DNA from: Metridium senile
Taxonomy: Eukaryota; Cnidaria; Anthozoa; Actiniaria; Metridiidae
Assembly: GCA_949775045.1 (NCBI GenBank)
Contig: OX459108.1
Span: 7,133,961 to 7,197,960, forward strand
Length of the DNA stretch: 64,000 nt
Reading direction: 5' to 3'
Part shown: positions 44,601 to 52,777 of the stretch, piece after piece
How the letters are laid out: each line of letters starts with the position of its first letter
How positions within the stretch are numbered: position 1 is the stretch's first letter
The notes under the pieces: generated by a model
Database searches by the model: none
What the model was told of the DNA's origin: nothing
The model's input: the letters and a program-made list of their open reading frames with translations, nothing else
Position numbers and translations under genes: made by a program

Positions 44601-46800
44601 CTGATAGAGTACAAACACTAAAAGTGTGCAATACTTTGTACTACTAAATTATACCACTAAATAGTGTTGATTAAACAATAGAGAACAAAAGAATTTGCAT
44701 AATTTAGTGGTATTTATGTTGCACACTTTTAGTGTTTGTACTCTATATATTTGTAAATACTAAGTTAACATTACCCGCCTCGACTAGCTCCGCTATTTGC
44801 GGGTATGTGTATATAAGTTGTAATTTTATGTTGAAATCAAAATAAAGTCAAGTCAAGGTCTTGGAGATATCCACTTACTACAGCTAGTGATTCTAAACTG
44901 CTGTGTTGTCAATAATTGTACAGACCTGAATAAGTCAATTACAGAGTGGAAATTAAAGCCTTAAATTAATAATCGTACAGGCCCCAATAAGGCTGTATAG
45001 AGTGGAAAATTCCTCCAAAAAAAATAAACGTATGTATATTATTATTCAGGACTTCAGAGTACTCCTGCTTTGAGTTGTCTTACCAAGAATAAATAACAAA
45101 ACTCAAAAAAAAAAAGAAAAAACTCCACTAATTATATTATTTTGCATTAGCACACCGTTATTAGAGTACAAATACTAAAAGTGTGCAACATAAATACCAC
45201 TAAATACTGCTAAATTATGCAAATTCTTTTGTTCTCTATTTAAGAAATATAAAACGGCGCGCGTGTCTATGTACTGTGATATAAACACGCTGGGAGATGT
45301 AGAGCACGAGAGAAGCAAGCTTAGAAACACGAGCGTAGCGAGTGTTTCTCTTGCTTCTTGAGTGCTCTACATCTCCCAGCGTGTTTATATCACAGTACAT
45401 AGACACAAGTGGCCGTTTTATATTTCTTTTATGAAATTTTTTCGCAAAAAAATGCAGAGAAAACTTTTCTACCGAATGTTCGTAAACACGTTAGAATCAG
45501 AGCGCGCGACAGCATTCGTCATTTTCATTCTCTGTTCTCTCATATAGACATGGCCATCAACCAATCAGAGCGCGCGTTAGATACCAAAAATTTTATAATG
45601 TTTAATCAACACTGTTTACTGCTAAATAGTACAAAGTATTGCAAACTTTTAGTGTTTGTACTCTATTAATCTTAATTAAATACATCAATTATCATCATTT
45701 TCATATTCATTAATATATCACAATCATCACCATTTACCATGATAATCATTATCAATATTACTATTTTGAAGGACACAAATTATATCCCATGCCCCATGAA
45801 AATAGCAGTAGCAAAAAGCATCTTCAAATTATTCAATATTTTAGTGATTGCTTATAGCTTGACCAGCTTTGTCCCTCCCCCACTAAGGCTAGGTTTACAC
45901 GGGACCGGATGAATTTTTGACCGATCAAAATATCGACCTGGACATGCTGTTCACACGGAACCGATCATTACAATATTTTCTTTTTGACTGGTTAGGCGTC
46001 TAAATTATTGCACGTTTAGCGCGTTCCCGTGTGAACGGAACCTATAAGCGGATGTTTTTTTGACCGGTCAAAAAATTGTCCGGTACAGTGTAAACGTAGC
46101 CTAAATAAATATTGCCACATTGTAGACAATTGACTAGCTGCCAAAGACTGACTGGCAAGTTTACAATGAGGATCAAGACTCGAACTGTGAACACGTTTTT
46201 CATGTTATTATTTTCTTCTCAAAATCTCTAAAAGTAAAGCATTCAGTTCAAATACACTGAGTGCTCATAATAAGTCTTATTTCTAATTTATTAGCGGCTT
46301 CAAAATGTAACTAAAAAAACTCACGGTTTGATCCTCGACACTGTAAAATCATAAGCTTTTGTCTTGTGTTACTTTCGTTTTGAAGATCAATTCATATTGC
46401 CAATCACTATTTATTAGCCCACTGATCTTTATAAGAATGATAATATAAATAGATCTATCAAAGATTAATTTATACGAAAGTTGAACTGTAAACACTCAAT
46501 TAACAAAGCAATCTAATCAAGCCATCAATCAATCAGTAATAATGTTTATGAAATTATTAAAATATCTTAAAGTAAATAACTCACATCCTTAAAATAATCT
46601 CAGTAAGAACTAATAACATTCGCTGTTCAGTATTAATATAAGCCGTCCTTTTGAAAATGAACATCCGAGCTAGTTCTAGAGCCTAAATTAAATAAGCTTA
46701 CATGTGGTATGGTTACTGTTGAGCCGACCATGCATGACTAGATACAATAACATCCACACCAAAACATATTAATTTTACTCACCGATTTTAACTCAGCCAT
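29684..46800 (-). CDS. SLC28: Concentrative nucleoside transporter, SLC28/CNT family; complete, 11 exons
   Basis: Exons in coding order: 46800-46783, 44061-43857, 40051-39880, 38159-38018, 37425-37234, 36322-36161, 35439-35183, 34535-34367, 32465-32307, 30912-30732 and 29772-29684. They total 1746 nt (581 residues plus TGA). Every phase agrees and every border is AG/GT. The start reads MAELKS, continued by [11 protein letters not shown] in exon 2. Family marks include [35 protein letters not shown] (the CNT substrate-site motif), [61 protein letters not shown] and [17 protein letters not shown]. CNTs import nucleosides with Na+ or H+ across the plasma membrane. Length is slightly below human CNT1-3 (649-691), mainly at the N and C termini. 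Introns are packed with MITEs. The paralogue (A1/A2/A3) cannot be assigned. Confidence 0.96.
30025..30299. mobile_element. MITE with AAGCCTGGTTTTCGCTAGCG ends and GCAAGC repeats
   Basis: The ends taaagcctggttttcgctag and ctagtgaaaaccaggcttaa pair. The interior is made of acgcaagcgcaagc and its complement. It lies in the last SLC28 intron. Confidence 0.85.
30983..31651. mobile_element. 669-bp near-complete palindrome in SLC28 intron
   Basis: TAAGGTGTTTCCCAGTAG and its complement bound the element. Pairing continues through gaccacacttccaattttca, caaagatggcggaaata and attttcgataagcttcagaa to a centre near 31320. There is no coding content. Confidence 0.85.
32085..32145 (+). other. tRNA-like 3' half
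   Basis: The stretch cggactaggaagccaaaacc followed by a T-arm-like gcgggactcaattcccgc resembles the anticodon-to-T-arm half of a tRNA or the 3' part of a tRNA-derived SINE head. No 5' half is recognisable. Confidence 0.3.
32188..32260 (-). pseudogene. Partial duplicate of the SLC28 exon 32307-32465 (3' end and donor)
   Basis: About 110 bp covering the last 60 bases of the exon, its donor and some intron occurs twice in tandem (about 32172-32252 and 32280-32370). The downstream copy keeps atgtccaaacac and gagcttgttggttacatcga. It has no acceptor. Confidence 0.75.
32860..33120 (+). repeat. Irregular GAT/AAT-rich tract in SLC28 intron
   Basis: Runs of gatgatgatgataataataa-type sequence without a stable unit. 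Short open frames here are artefacts. Confidence 0.7.
33227..33405. mobile_element. MITE with AGGGTCCACAATAGG ends and ATCCCGCATCTCGC repeats
   Basis: agggtccacaatagggtt and aacctattgtggaccct are inverted ends. The interior has several variants of atcccgcatctcgc. It lies in an SLC28 intron. Confidence 0.75.
33732..34165. mobile_element. MITE with TATTAGACAGTTTGATGTG ends
   Basis: Left ttattagacagtttgatgtg with taatatgg and right ccatattacacgttaaactg with tttaataa pair. Inner acacgggtgaaaaacgcac and its complement also pair. Lies in the SLC28 intron upstream of exon 34367-34535. Confidence 0.75.
34235..34309. repeat. Short hairpin 57 bp from an SLC28 exon
   Basis: The arms tagacgagtaaaaatatcg and tatttttactcgtcta are complementary. 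The inner words ggatatttttacgcg pair partly. Confidence 0.65.
34918..35105 (+). repeat. GATGAT-rich tract in SLC28 intron
   Basis: Interrupted GAT runs (gatgatgatgatgatgatga) resemble the DCAF6 intron arrays in composition but have no fixed unit. Confidence 0.7.
35740..36000. mobile_element. TA-flanked Tigger/pogo-like MITE (CAGTAAAACCCTG ends)
   Basis: TA on both sides. Left CAGTAAAACCCTGTGTATAT with aagaacc; right is the complement ggttcttatacgcggggttt with tactg. CAGT(A/G)(A/G)AACC ends with TA target sites are typical of pogo/Tigger elements. Confidence 0.8.
36795..37210. mobile_element. MITE ending 24 bp from an SLC28 exon
   Basis: Outer ends aggtaatataataaaatttg with taacaccg and the complement cggtgttacaaatttcattc with tattacct. 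Inner gagatcatctgagataac and its complement pair. The right end is 23 bases from the donor-side border of exon 37234-37425. Confidence 0.75.
37458..37644. mobile_element. TA-flanked Tigger/pogo-like MITE (CAGTAGAACCCCG ends)
   Basis: TA CAGTAGAACCCCGCC ... GGGGTTCCACTG TA. Direct internal repeats cccgcttaatacggcc / cccgcttaatgcggcc. Lies in an SLC28 intron. Confidence 0.85.
37743..37945. mobile_element. MITE family A, copy 4
   Basis: ccctgcgccacctttaaagg on the left, ctacctttcaagatggcgca on the right, and inner attattcacgtgtctctatc. Lies in the same SLC28 intron as the element at 37458. Confidence 0.8.
38203..38407. mobile_element. MITE family B, copy 2
   Basis: agcccgggcaaacggcttta and the complement aaccgtttgccagagcctta bound it. 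Inner caatgtttaaactctctttc and its complement pair. Same family as 1861-2176. Confidence 0.8.
38942..39054. mobile_element. MITE family D, copy 2, inside an actaaatagtcac-type repeat
   Basis: TAGAGTACAAACACTAAAAG and its complement bound 113 bp. The flanking DNA (about 38925-39260, atagttactaac and tagtgactatttagtc) is another repeat also seen at 62160-62590 and 63850-64000. Confidence 0.85.
39440..39755. mobile_element. MITE with TAGAGCGTTTTCGTATA ends
   Basis: TAGAGCGTTTTCGTATATAA then cccacttttaaaatgcaaat; the right arm is the complement over about 60 bp, ending cgaaaacgctcta. Lies in an SLC28 intron. Confidence 0.85.
40365..40740 (+). pseudogene. CR1/L2/Jockey-type LINE reverse transcriptase, C-terminal remnant
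   Basis: The plus strand reads [15 protein letters not shown], then [29 protein letters not shown], a frameshift near 40625, and [10 protein letters not shown]. This is the standard C-terminal tail of LINE polymerases of this kind (QNxAAR ... LHWLPV ... KxxxGLAPxYL ... WNSLP). It lies in reverse orientation to SLC28 inside one of its introns. Confidence 0.85.
40742..40915 (+). repeat. AT-rich LINE-tail satellite, left part
   Basis: About 60-64-bp units with ttgcaaatctctagtataat and actattaataattaatgttc. It continues at 42494 after the TIR insertion. Confidence 0.9.
40916..42484. mobile_element. 1.57-kb TIR element in the LINE-tail satellite, 9-bp target duplication
   Basis: The ends GGGCAGTGCTAAACAGCG and its complement extend inward as repeats of CGAAACGAAACA (about 60 bp of TIR). 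The flanks carry an exact duplication ATCAATAAT at 40907-40915 and 42485-42493. No transposase was found inside, so it is non-autonomous. A 9-bp duplication fits Mutator-like elements; that class call is inference. Confidence 0.85.
42494..43335 (+). repeat. LINE-tail satellite, main block, dimeric
   Basis: Units alternate strictly between an A form (ataatgttattaatgcacac) and a B form (ataatgatagtaatatacac), giving a dimer period of about 127 bp, about seven dimers. The tail after it, aagtgtcgaaaagcccgtaa then (TATG)n at about 43385-43405, looks like a LINE 3' end. Confidence 0.9.
44251..44465. mobile_element. MITE family C, copy 2
   Basis: CAGGTTCCCATTTAAATCTG ... ATTTAGATGGGAACCTG, almost identical to 2356-2567. 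Lies in SLC28 intron 1. Confidence 0.88.
44605..44745. mobile_element. MITE family D, copy 3
   Basis: TAGAGTACAAACACTAAAAG and its complement bound about 141 bp. Lies in SLC28 intron 1. Confidence 0.87.
45162..45665. mobile_element. MITE family D, copy 4, interrupted
   Basis: Left half from TAGAGTACAAATACTAAAAG to gttctctatt (45162-45240). The right half resumes at tgtttaatcaacactg (about 45599). The insert starts as a strong hairpin: aatataaaacggc and ctgggagatgtagagcac pair with the complement at 45360-45425. Confidence 0.82.
45884..46105. mobile_element. MITE with AAGGCTAGGTTTACACGGG ends
   Basis: taaggctaggtttacacggg and the complement-like acagtgtaaacgtagcctaa. Inner tttttgaccgatcaaaa / ttttgaccggtcaaaaaa. 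A half-copy lies at 58722-58830. Lies in SLC28 intron 1. Confidence 0.83.
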
Positions 46801-48772
46801 AAAACACAGCTTTTCTTACTTTTCTATACTTTCCAAAAGTTCTCAAAACTTTCCTAGAAGTGATTGATCGTTGTAGGAAGATGTGTAGCAATGGGAGATA
46901 TACGGACTATATACTCTTAAAACTTACTTCAAATTCACAATTTCTTGGCCAAATAGTGAATATTTTCAAGCAAACGATAACGTTCGTGATTTATGTATGT
47001 TTTTGGGGGATTTTTTTACAAGAAAATGTGAGCGCTGTGGCCTACAAAGTGATCCTACCTTTTGTACACGAACGACTCCAAGTAATATTTACATTAGGTG
47101 TCAGAAAATGGGGGAGGAGAGCCTCAGCAGGGGCATACCGTACACCACATAACCACATGGCATACCCACCACAGGAAGCCCGCAAATCAGGGCTGATCCT
47201 AACTGTGTTTTGTGCATTCGTTTCTGTTTTTTTAATGCTGCTTGTTTAATTTACATTTATTATTATTTATCATTTTCATATGAGAATGACAACATTACAA
47301 TTTAGCAGTAAATACCTTTATAGATGAGGTAATACATTTTGATTGTTGCGGTAAAACGCTGAAACTGAAACGGCTGAAAGCTGAGAGAGCTGATGTTCTT
47401 TGCCAGCCAAGTTTACTTTTAGCAACAATACAAAGTAAAATTGACCCTTACTGGCACGGGATCATACTACGTAACTGATTTTTGAGCCAAAACCGATAAA
47501 CGACTACTCCTAAAAGATACGCACAGGAAATAGTATGCCTTTATATTATAGGAAATTAACGATCGGACATATTGACATACTTTAAATTCACGCGACCTAA
47601 ATTAACGCGATTCGCAGGGGAAAATGCTTTCAAATGGAGAAAATTAACGCAAAAAGGGGCTAAAGATTTTAAAAGGAAGGCGTTGGAAAACTACCCACTG
47701 TGGTCTTGCATGAAAACGAGGCTGCATGATCATAAAACTGATGAAAGCTGGTCTTTATGTGGGATTTTAGAATAAAGTATTTCCGATTTTGATAGCCTGA
47801 GATGTCCTACTGAATATCATAGTTTATAGGGATAGCTATATCGTTCACGTGACCGGACGCTAAGGCTTATTTTCCTGTTAGCCTAAAAATGACTTATGAC
47901 TGAAGTAAAACTAAACTGAAACAACAAAGAAAAGTTTGATTCTAATAACTTTTTAACTGATTAATTACTGTCAGTATGTTCGTTGTACTCAATTTGTAGT
48001 TGATCATTATCCGTGGAAGCTGCAATTTTACACGAGTCGTCACAGCAAGAAAAGAGATTGGTACAGTTAAAGACCCATGGTCACTTACCGGCATGCTTTG
48101 CGTTGTTTATTTTGATTTGAATGGCATAATTCATTCGCAGTCAGCTATATTACGAGAAAACGAATAAAACAAAACGCTAAACAATTTGTCAAAAGCGTAA
48201 ATGCCCCCTCACATCGTAAAAGATATTAAAATGCCCGAACGTGCGATTTTAATGGTCCACGAAATTCTTTCGCGCAGTGCATGCTTGTCGTTAGTGACAA
48301 AGGGTCTTTAAAGCCCGATTTTCGGCAATGACATCTATTGTTTGCGCATCTGTTCTGTTCATCTGATCCATTGGTCATCAATCGTCTTTATTTAAGCTGA
48401 ATTAACATTTAAGCTGAACATTCAAACAGATTCTATTAAAAGCAAAATTCTGTTCTGTAGTAGATAATCACTGTAGCATGTATTGGTCTTCTAAAATACT
48501 CGATCTTTTATTGCTTAATAAATCACTTGATGATGGCATCAGACGATGTCGAATCGTTGTGGAGCCAACTTAGCGTTTGTGTTTATTTTAATGTTAATAT
48601 CTAAATTAAAGTGGCTTTAGTCGTTATTTGTAGAACAAAAACTAACGCAAGTAGGTTTGTGATCATTTTATTCTCGACGTTTCGACGCTATCTAACGTCA
48701 TTTTCAAGAGAAAATTAGTATTCAAAAATCAAAACGTTTTATACAATAATAGTGGTCCCATGATAATAGTTT
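46801..48772. other. Region upstream of SLC28; no gene supported
   Basis: This holds the SLC28 5' leader and probable promoter (no clear TATA box seen next to the ATG at 46800). A 129-codon frame at 46860-47249 (+) has a hydrophobic end but no family resemblance. It starts in the divergent orientation 60 bp from the SLC28 ATG and I do not call it a gene. Confidence 0.4.
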
Positions 48773-48990
48773 TTAACAAAAGATCTTCGCTCTAACGGAG
48801 TCTGATTGAATGTTTAGTGATGGTTTGAGTTTTTTGATGAATAACATCTCTTGGATGAGGCAATCCATTTTGCCCGAGCACTTCTTAATGATGGTGAAAT
48901 TGTTAGTATATAAGGTCGGGGACTACCGTTACCACCATCATTAGATTTCAATTGTTCATATCTCATATAAAGAAGAGAGGTCGACATCAA
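48773..48990 (-). pseudogene. Penelope-like element C-terminal fragment
   Basis: The minus strand reads IIKKCSGKMDCLIQEMLFIKK, then LKPSLNIQSDSVRAKIFC and a stop. This is the usual tail after the GIY-YIG nuclease of Penelope-like elements. The following gacgtttcgacgctatctaa (plus strand about 48675) is also common 3' of such elements. Confidence 0.7.
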
Positions 48991-49091
48991 GAAATATTAA
49001 GTACACTTATTATACACCTCATGTACAACAGATTGGCAAAATATCATGAAGGGCGTCAGGTGCACTTTAAGGCAAATGTTTGATATGGACA

Positions 49092-50561
49092 TTACATCCA
49101 AAGGGACTTGACTTTTATCATCACTTTCAGCGCAAAATAATTAACTCGTTTGTAACCATCGCAGCCTTCAGTTACCGCCCATGGGTATAGCTTCTCCACC
49201 TCCTGAGCTACCAAGCCTTCTCCTATACCATTCAGCCCCAGTCTCTTTGCCTTGTCATTCCAAACCCACTGCACTCCTTGAAGGCCGAGGTGAGCATACT
49301 CAGAACCGCTGACCGGTAGTATGTGTTGTTTCAGTCTGGCATCGCTTAATGCCCAAACCCAAGCCAAAGCATGTTGTCCAACCAATCCAGCTCCGACGAG
49401 CGCCGCGGCTTTGATGTACTCGAAAGCATTGCTGGATTCGCTTTTACGCTTTTTTGCTGCTTCTAAAGCAACTCTTACTTTCTCTTTCGCTGCTCCTCTT
49501 TGTTCCTCCAAGGTGCAGATCTTTTCGTATTTTGACAAGTTGTCATGCTGTTTCTGTCCTATTTCTTCTACAGTTAGTTCGTTGCGCAATAGTGGTTCTA
49601 TATGATCTTTAAAACCATTGTTGCAGTTTGCCATCTCGTACAGGAAAACTAGATCTGGCAGTTGCGTCTTCCACTGTTCGTTGTTATTCATCTCATTTAC
49701 CAGCTTTTCTGCCAATACTGCCAAGCCATTCCCATTCATCTGACCGCCTTTTATGGTCTTCTTTTCAGGTGTCTTAAGCAGGTGCCGTTTAATAATAAGA
49801 ATTCGTTCAAGATATTCATCCCCATCAACATCAGAATGCCTGCCAAAGTTTTTAACATATGGTAGTCCAAATACTTCAATAGTATCCATCGGAAAGAACT
49901 TACCAATGATTTCTTGCTTGTTAACGTCCATCTTCCCTTCTTCTGGATTTGCTTTAGTAAATGCATATTTTATATAATCTCCAGTTGTGGAATATCCTTT
50001 AGGGACGGCTAAAGCGCCTCTCATCACCGCAATCAAACGTGGAAAGTTCTTGATGTCGTCAGTGTTCAACACATTCTCGCTTACTCGACAGATCAAGTAC
50101 AGGAATTGGATGATATGATTTGAAGGAGTTTCTTTCATGAAGACCATCAATGATGATGACAATAAAGCTGTGAAAATGCTGAGTTTAGTCGTGCGTTCAT
50201 CGTTTCCAAGATCCGTCCCTTCAACGTCTAACAAGAGCAAGCCATCTTCTGGAATGTAGGACAACCAAACACCACGCGTGACCGCAGTCATTGTGTCTCC
50301 AGTCTTGAACACTTCTTCATCTTTTCGTTTGTGAAGGTTGTTCAAAGCTGTGGACTTACCAACTCTAGCATCGCCAATAGCAGCTATCACTCGTACAGGA
50401 TGAGAGACTTTCTTTAGCAAGGACAGCGCTTCGTTGTTTAGTATGAACTTATCGGTCTTCTTATCTATCGACAGCAAAACGGTGGCTTGTTTAGCTGAAG
50501 TAAATTCTATGAATCTATTCACTGCTAATAACACAACGACTAGGTTTACTAGTTGAGACAT
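49092..50561 (-). CDS. GBP-like GTPase with C-terminal peptidase S74 (intramolecular chaperone) domain
   Basis: Single-exon, 489 residues. Residues 1-23 look like a signal peptide (LVNLVVVLLAVN, then TSA). The GTPase has a P-loop GDARVGKST (63-71), switch I TAVTRGVW (92-99) and DVEGTD (112-117), followed by SIFTALLSSSLMVF, the layout of guanylate-binding proteins/atlastins. The GBP (T/L)RD base-recognition motif appears as AVMRG (178-182), so the Asp is missing. Residues 340-375 are charged and helical. A hydrophobic stretch (385-405) precedes SDARLK (406-411), the S74 start with the Ser and Lys that serve self-cleavage in endosialidase tail chaperones and MYRF. GLVAQEVEKLYP (449-460) and VNYFALKVMI close that domain. 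I infer a secretory or ER-lumenal dynamin-like protein, trimerised and perhaps cut by its S74 part. Function is unknown. Confidence 0.85.
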   Translation of the reverse strand: MSQLVNLVVVLLAVNRFIEFTSAKQATVLLSIDKKTDKFILNNEALSLLKKVSHPVRVIAAIGDARVGKSTALNNLHKRKDEEVFKTGDTMTAVTRGVWLSYIPEDGLLLLDVEGTDLGNDERTTKLSIFTALLSSSLMVFMKETPSNHIIQFLYLICRVSENVLNTDDIKNFPRLIAVMRGALAVPKGYSTTGDYIKYAFTKANPEEGKMDVNKQEIIGKFFPMDTIEVFGLPYVKNFGRHSDVDGDEYLERILIIKRHLLKTPEKKTIKGGQMNGNGLAVLAEKLVNEMNNNEQWKTQLPDLVFLYEMANCNNGFKDHIEPLLRNELTVEEIGQKQHDNLSKYEKICTLEEQRGAAKEKVRVALEAAKKRKSESSNAFEYIKAAALVGAGLVGQHALAWVWALSDARLKQHILPVSGSEYAHLGLQGVQWVWNDKAKRLGLNGIGEGLVAQEVEKLYPWAVTEGCDGYKRVNYFALKVMIKVKSLWM

Positions 50562-50624
50562 CTTGAATATTTCGGCTCAGTAAAGTACAATGAATTGAAT
50601 CTGAAAGCCGCTGGTTTTTGTATG

Positions 50625-50631
50625 TTTTATA
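50625..50631 (-). promoter_or_regulatory. TATA box of the GBP-S74 gene
   Basis: TATAAAA on the minus strand, 64 bases before the ATG at 50561. It predicts a transcription start near 50600 and a leader of about 35-40 nt. A taattggttgttttagaggg block upstream (about 50655-50675) recurs at 55790-55815. Confidence 0.55.
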
Positions 50632-50639
50632 TGAAGAGT

Positions 50640-51476
50640 TCACGTGTCTGTTTTTAATTGGTTGTTTTAGAGGGAATAATGTCAAGAAAATGACATCGGA
50701 AGCAACGAAGAACCAACGAACAATCGCGAATAGAATCGAAGTATTAGCGATTCTACGTCGATGTGTTTTCGGATAGTTAGTGAGCATTCGAGAGGTTTTC
50801 CGGACGTCCAATTTTCTTAAGAATGTAGGGATTTCTGTCGGTTTTCAAGGGTTCGTTTTTTCCTTTCGGAATGTTATCGGTAAAGCACATGGGTCGCACA
50901 TTACATGGAGAAATAAGGACTACTTCAATCGTCAGCCCTCTTTCTACGCAAGACGCCGAACTGTTTGGATCGTAGGGAAAACGTAGACATACTGAGGTGA
51001 GTATAGACTGCTAGAAAGCAAATTATTTAATAGAACTGTTCTAAATTACCGAACTGAATAATTACTTTGTGCTTTTTTACGTGTTTTGTTTATATTTAAG
51101 CTACTCGAACAAGTCGAGAAAGCTTTGTGCGTGCCTGCGATCACGTTTACGAACTCAGTGACCTATAAAGCTTACTTTACGCTTGAAAATATCTTATTAT
51201 TTGAAATCATTGTACCATAAAATATATAAACAGCATCATGACTTACATAATACAATGTAGAAACGTAAAAGCCATTAAAAATCGTAAGCTCAATTCATTA
51301 AAGCTATGGAAACCAAACAAACAACATTCAAAGCCATGCATAACACGTGTAGATTGTCAACTTACGCTGTCAAAAATAACGCAAACATTACGAAACGTGT
51401 CGGAAATCATCACTTTATTTCCACTTAAAGCTCAAATCATTAAACTGTGTAATTGTTTTATTAAAAACTTACATTT
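50640..51476. other. Upstream flank of the GBP-S74 gene
   Basis: No gene or repeat supported apart from the probable promoter. AT content rises away from the gene. Confidence 0.4.
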
Positions 51477-51846
51477 TGGCGGGAAAATGACGTCATAAGT
51501 TTGGCGCCAAAATTACAAGTTTGTTCTATGACCAAAATGACCACATCATTCGAAAGATCTTTATGAAAGGATCTACAAAGTGAAGAGAACAAATAATTTG
51601 AGCTATAAAATCAAAAGATATGAATTTTTAAATACTTCGATTTCGGCCATTTTGTTCTATTTTTAGTAACAAAATGGCCGAAATACAAGTTTTCAAAAAT
51701 TCATATCTTTTGATTTTATTGTGCGAAATATGAATTTTATTTTAATTTTAGATCCTTTCATAAAGATCTTTCGAATGATGTGGTCATTTTGGTCATAGAA
51801 TAAACTTGAAATTTTGGCGCCAAGCTTATGACGTCATTTTCCCGCC
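51477..51846. mobile_element. 370-bp palindrome (GGCGGGAAAATGACGTCATAA arms)
   Basis: ggcgggaaaatgacgtcata pairs with tatgacgtcattttcccgcc. Pairing includes cattcgaaagatctttatga, caaaagatatgaatttttaa and cggccattttgttctatttt, with a loop near 51665. It could fold into one very long hairpin. Confidence 0.85.
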
Positions 51847-52777
51847 AAAAAAATAAAAATCAGAAAAAATAAAAAGAACAAGTTGTAAAGAACATTGACC
51901 TGTGTATTTTGGCGAAGTTTCAAGAATTTTGAGGTTGAAATAGAAAAGTTAGTCAAACCTTGTCGATTTCAGGTGTCTTTTTGGCCACCGTGTTGTCAAA
52001 TAAATCAACCTTTTTAAATGTTAAAATATTTAAATCAACATACATAATCCCTATCTCTCTGACTTACATAAAAAGTGGTTTTGGCTTTTTATTACAGCCC
52101 TACAGAGTACTAAGTTATCGTTAATAGTTTTTTTTTTTTTTCACAAATCAATCATGTACATGCGAAGCCATTTTGTTTTTATGATGAGATGATGGTTAGG
52201 GCTTGGAGTCTCAGCCCAGGTACCAAGTGTTTGGCAAGGTTCCAAGATGACAAATGTTGTTGCGGGAATCAATTTTTTTGTTTTCATCCTAAATAGCCAT
52301 ATAAACGTTGTTATTGGTAGCAATTATTAATCAATAATATGAAATATAACAAAATTATGTAAGAAACAAGGTTTTACTAAAATATTTGGGTCAGAACGCA
52401 CCTCTAAAGAACATTACCGGTGATTGGTTGGCTAAACCCAGAGTGAAACTATAGAACGAAGCATAAGCAATAGAGCTTATTGTTCTGGGCAGCCAATCAC
52501 AATGAGTCTTCTAGAAAACTGTGAGACTACAGAAATATTTTATGGCTAGAACTAAAAATCTAGATCAAATCATACAATACAACCATTATCCTTACACATA
52601 AAATTAATGAAAAAAAATATTAAAAAACCATTAGAAATGTTCCAGATTACAAATGTCATGTTGAACAATAATTTATGTTAGTAATACTATTTCCTTCTAA
52701 ATCCTTCAATTGTCACAGCAAAACAAAATGATACAGTGTTTTTCACTTGTCTAATGTTATGTATCTTTTCCTTATAG
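51847..52777. other. Intergenic, no gene seen
   Basis: AT-rich, with T(13) near 52128-52140. Near 52765-52777 the sequence tatcttttccttatag looks like a splice acceptor for the following frame. Confidence 0.4.

Noticed and set aside
46860..47249. 129-codon frame next to the SLC28 start
   Set aside because: No family resemblance, no splice or promoter support; kept only as a note.
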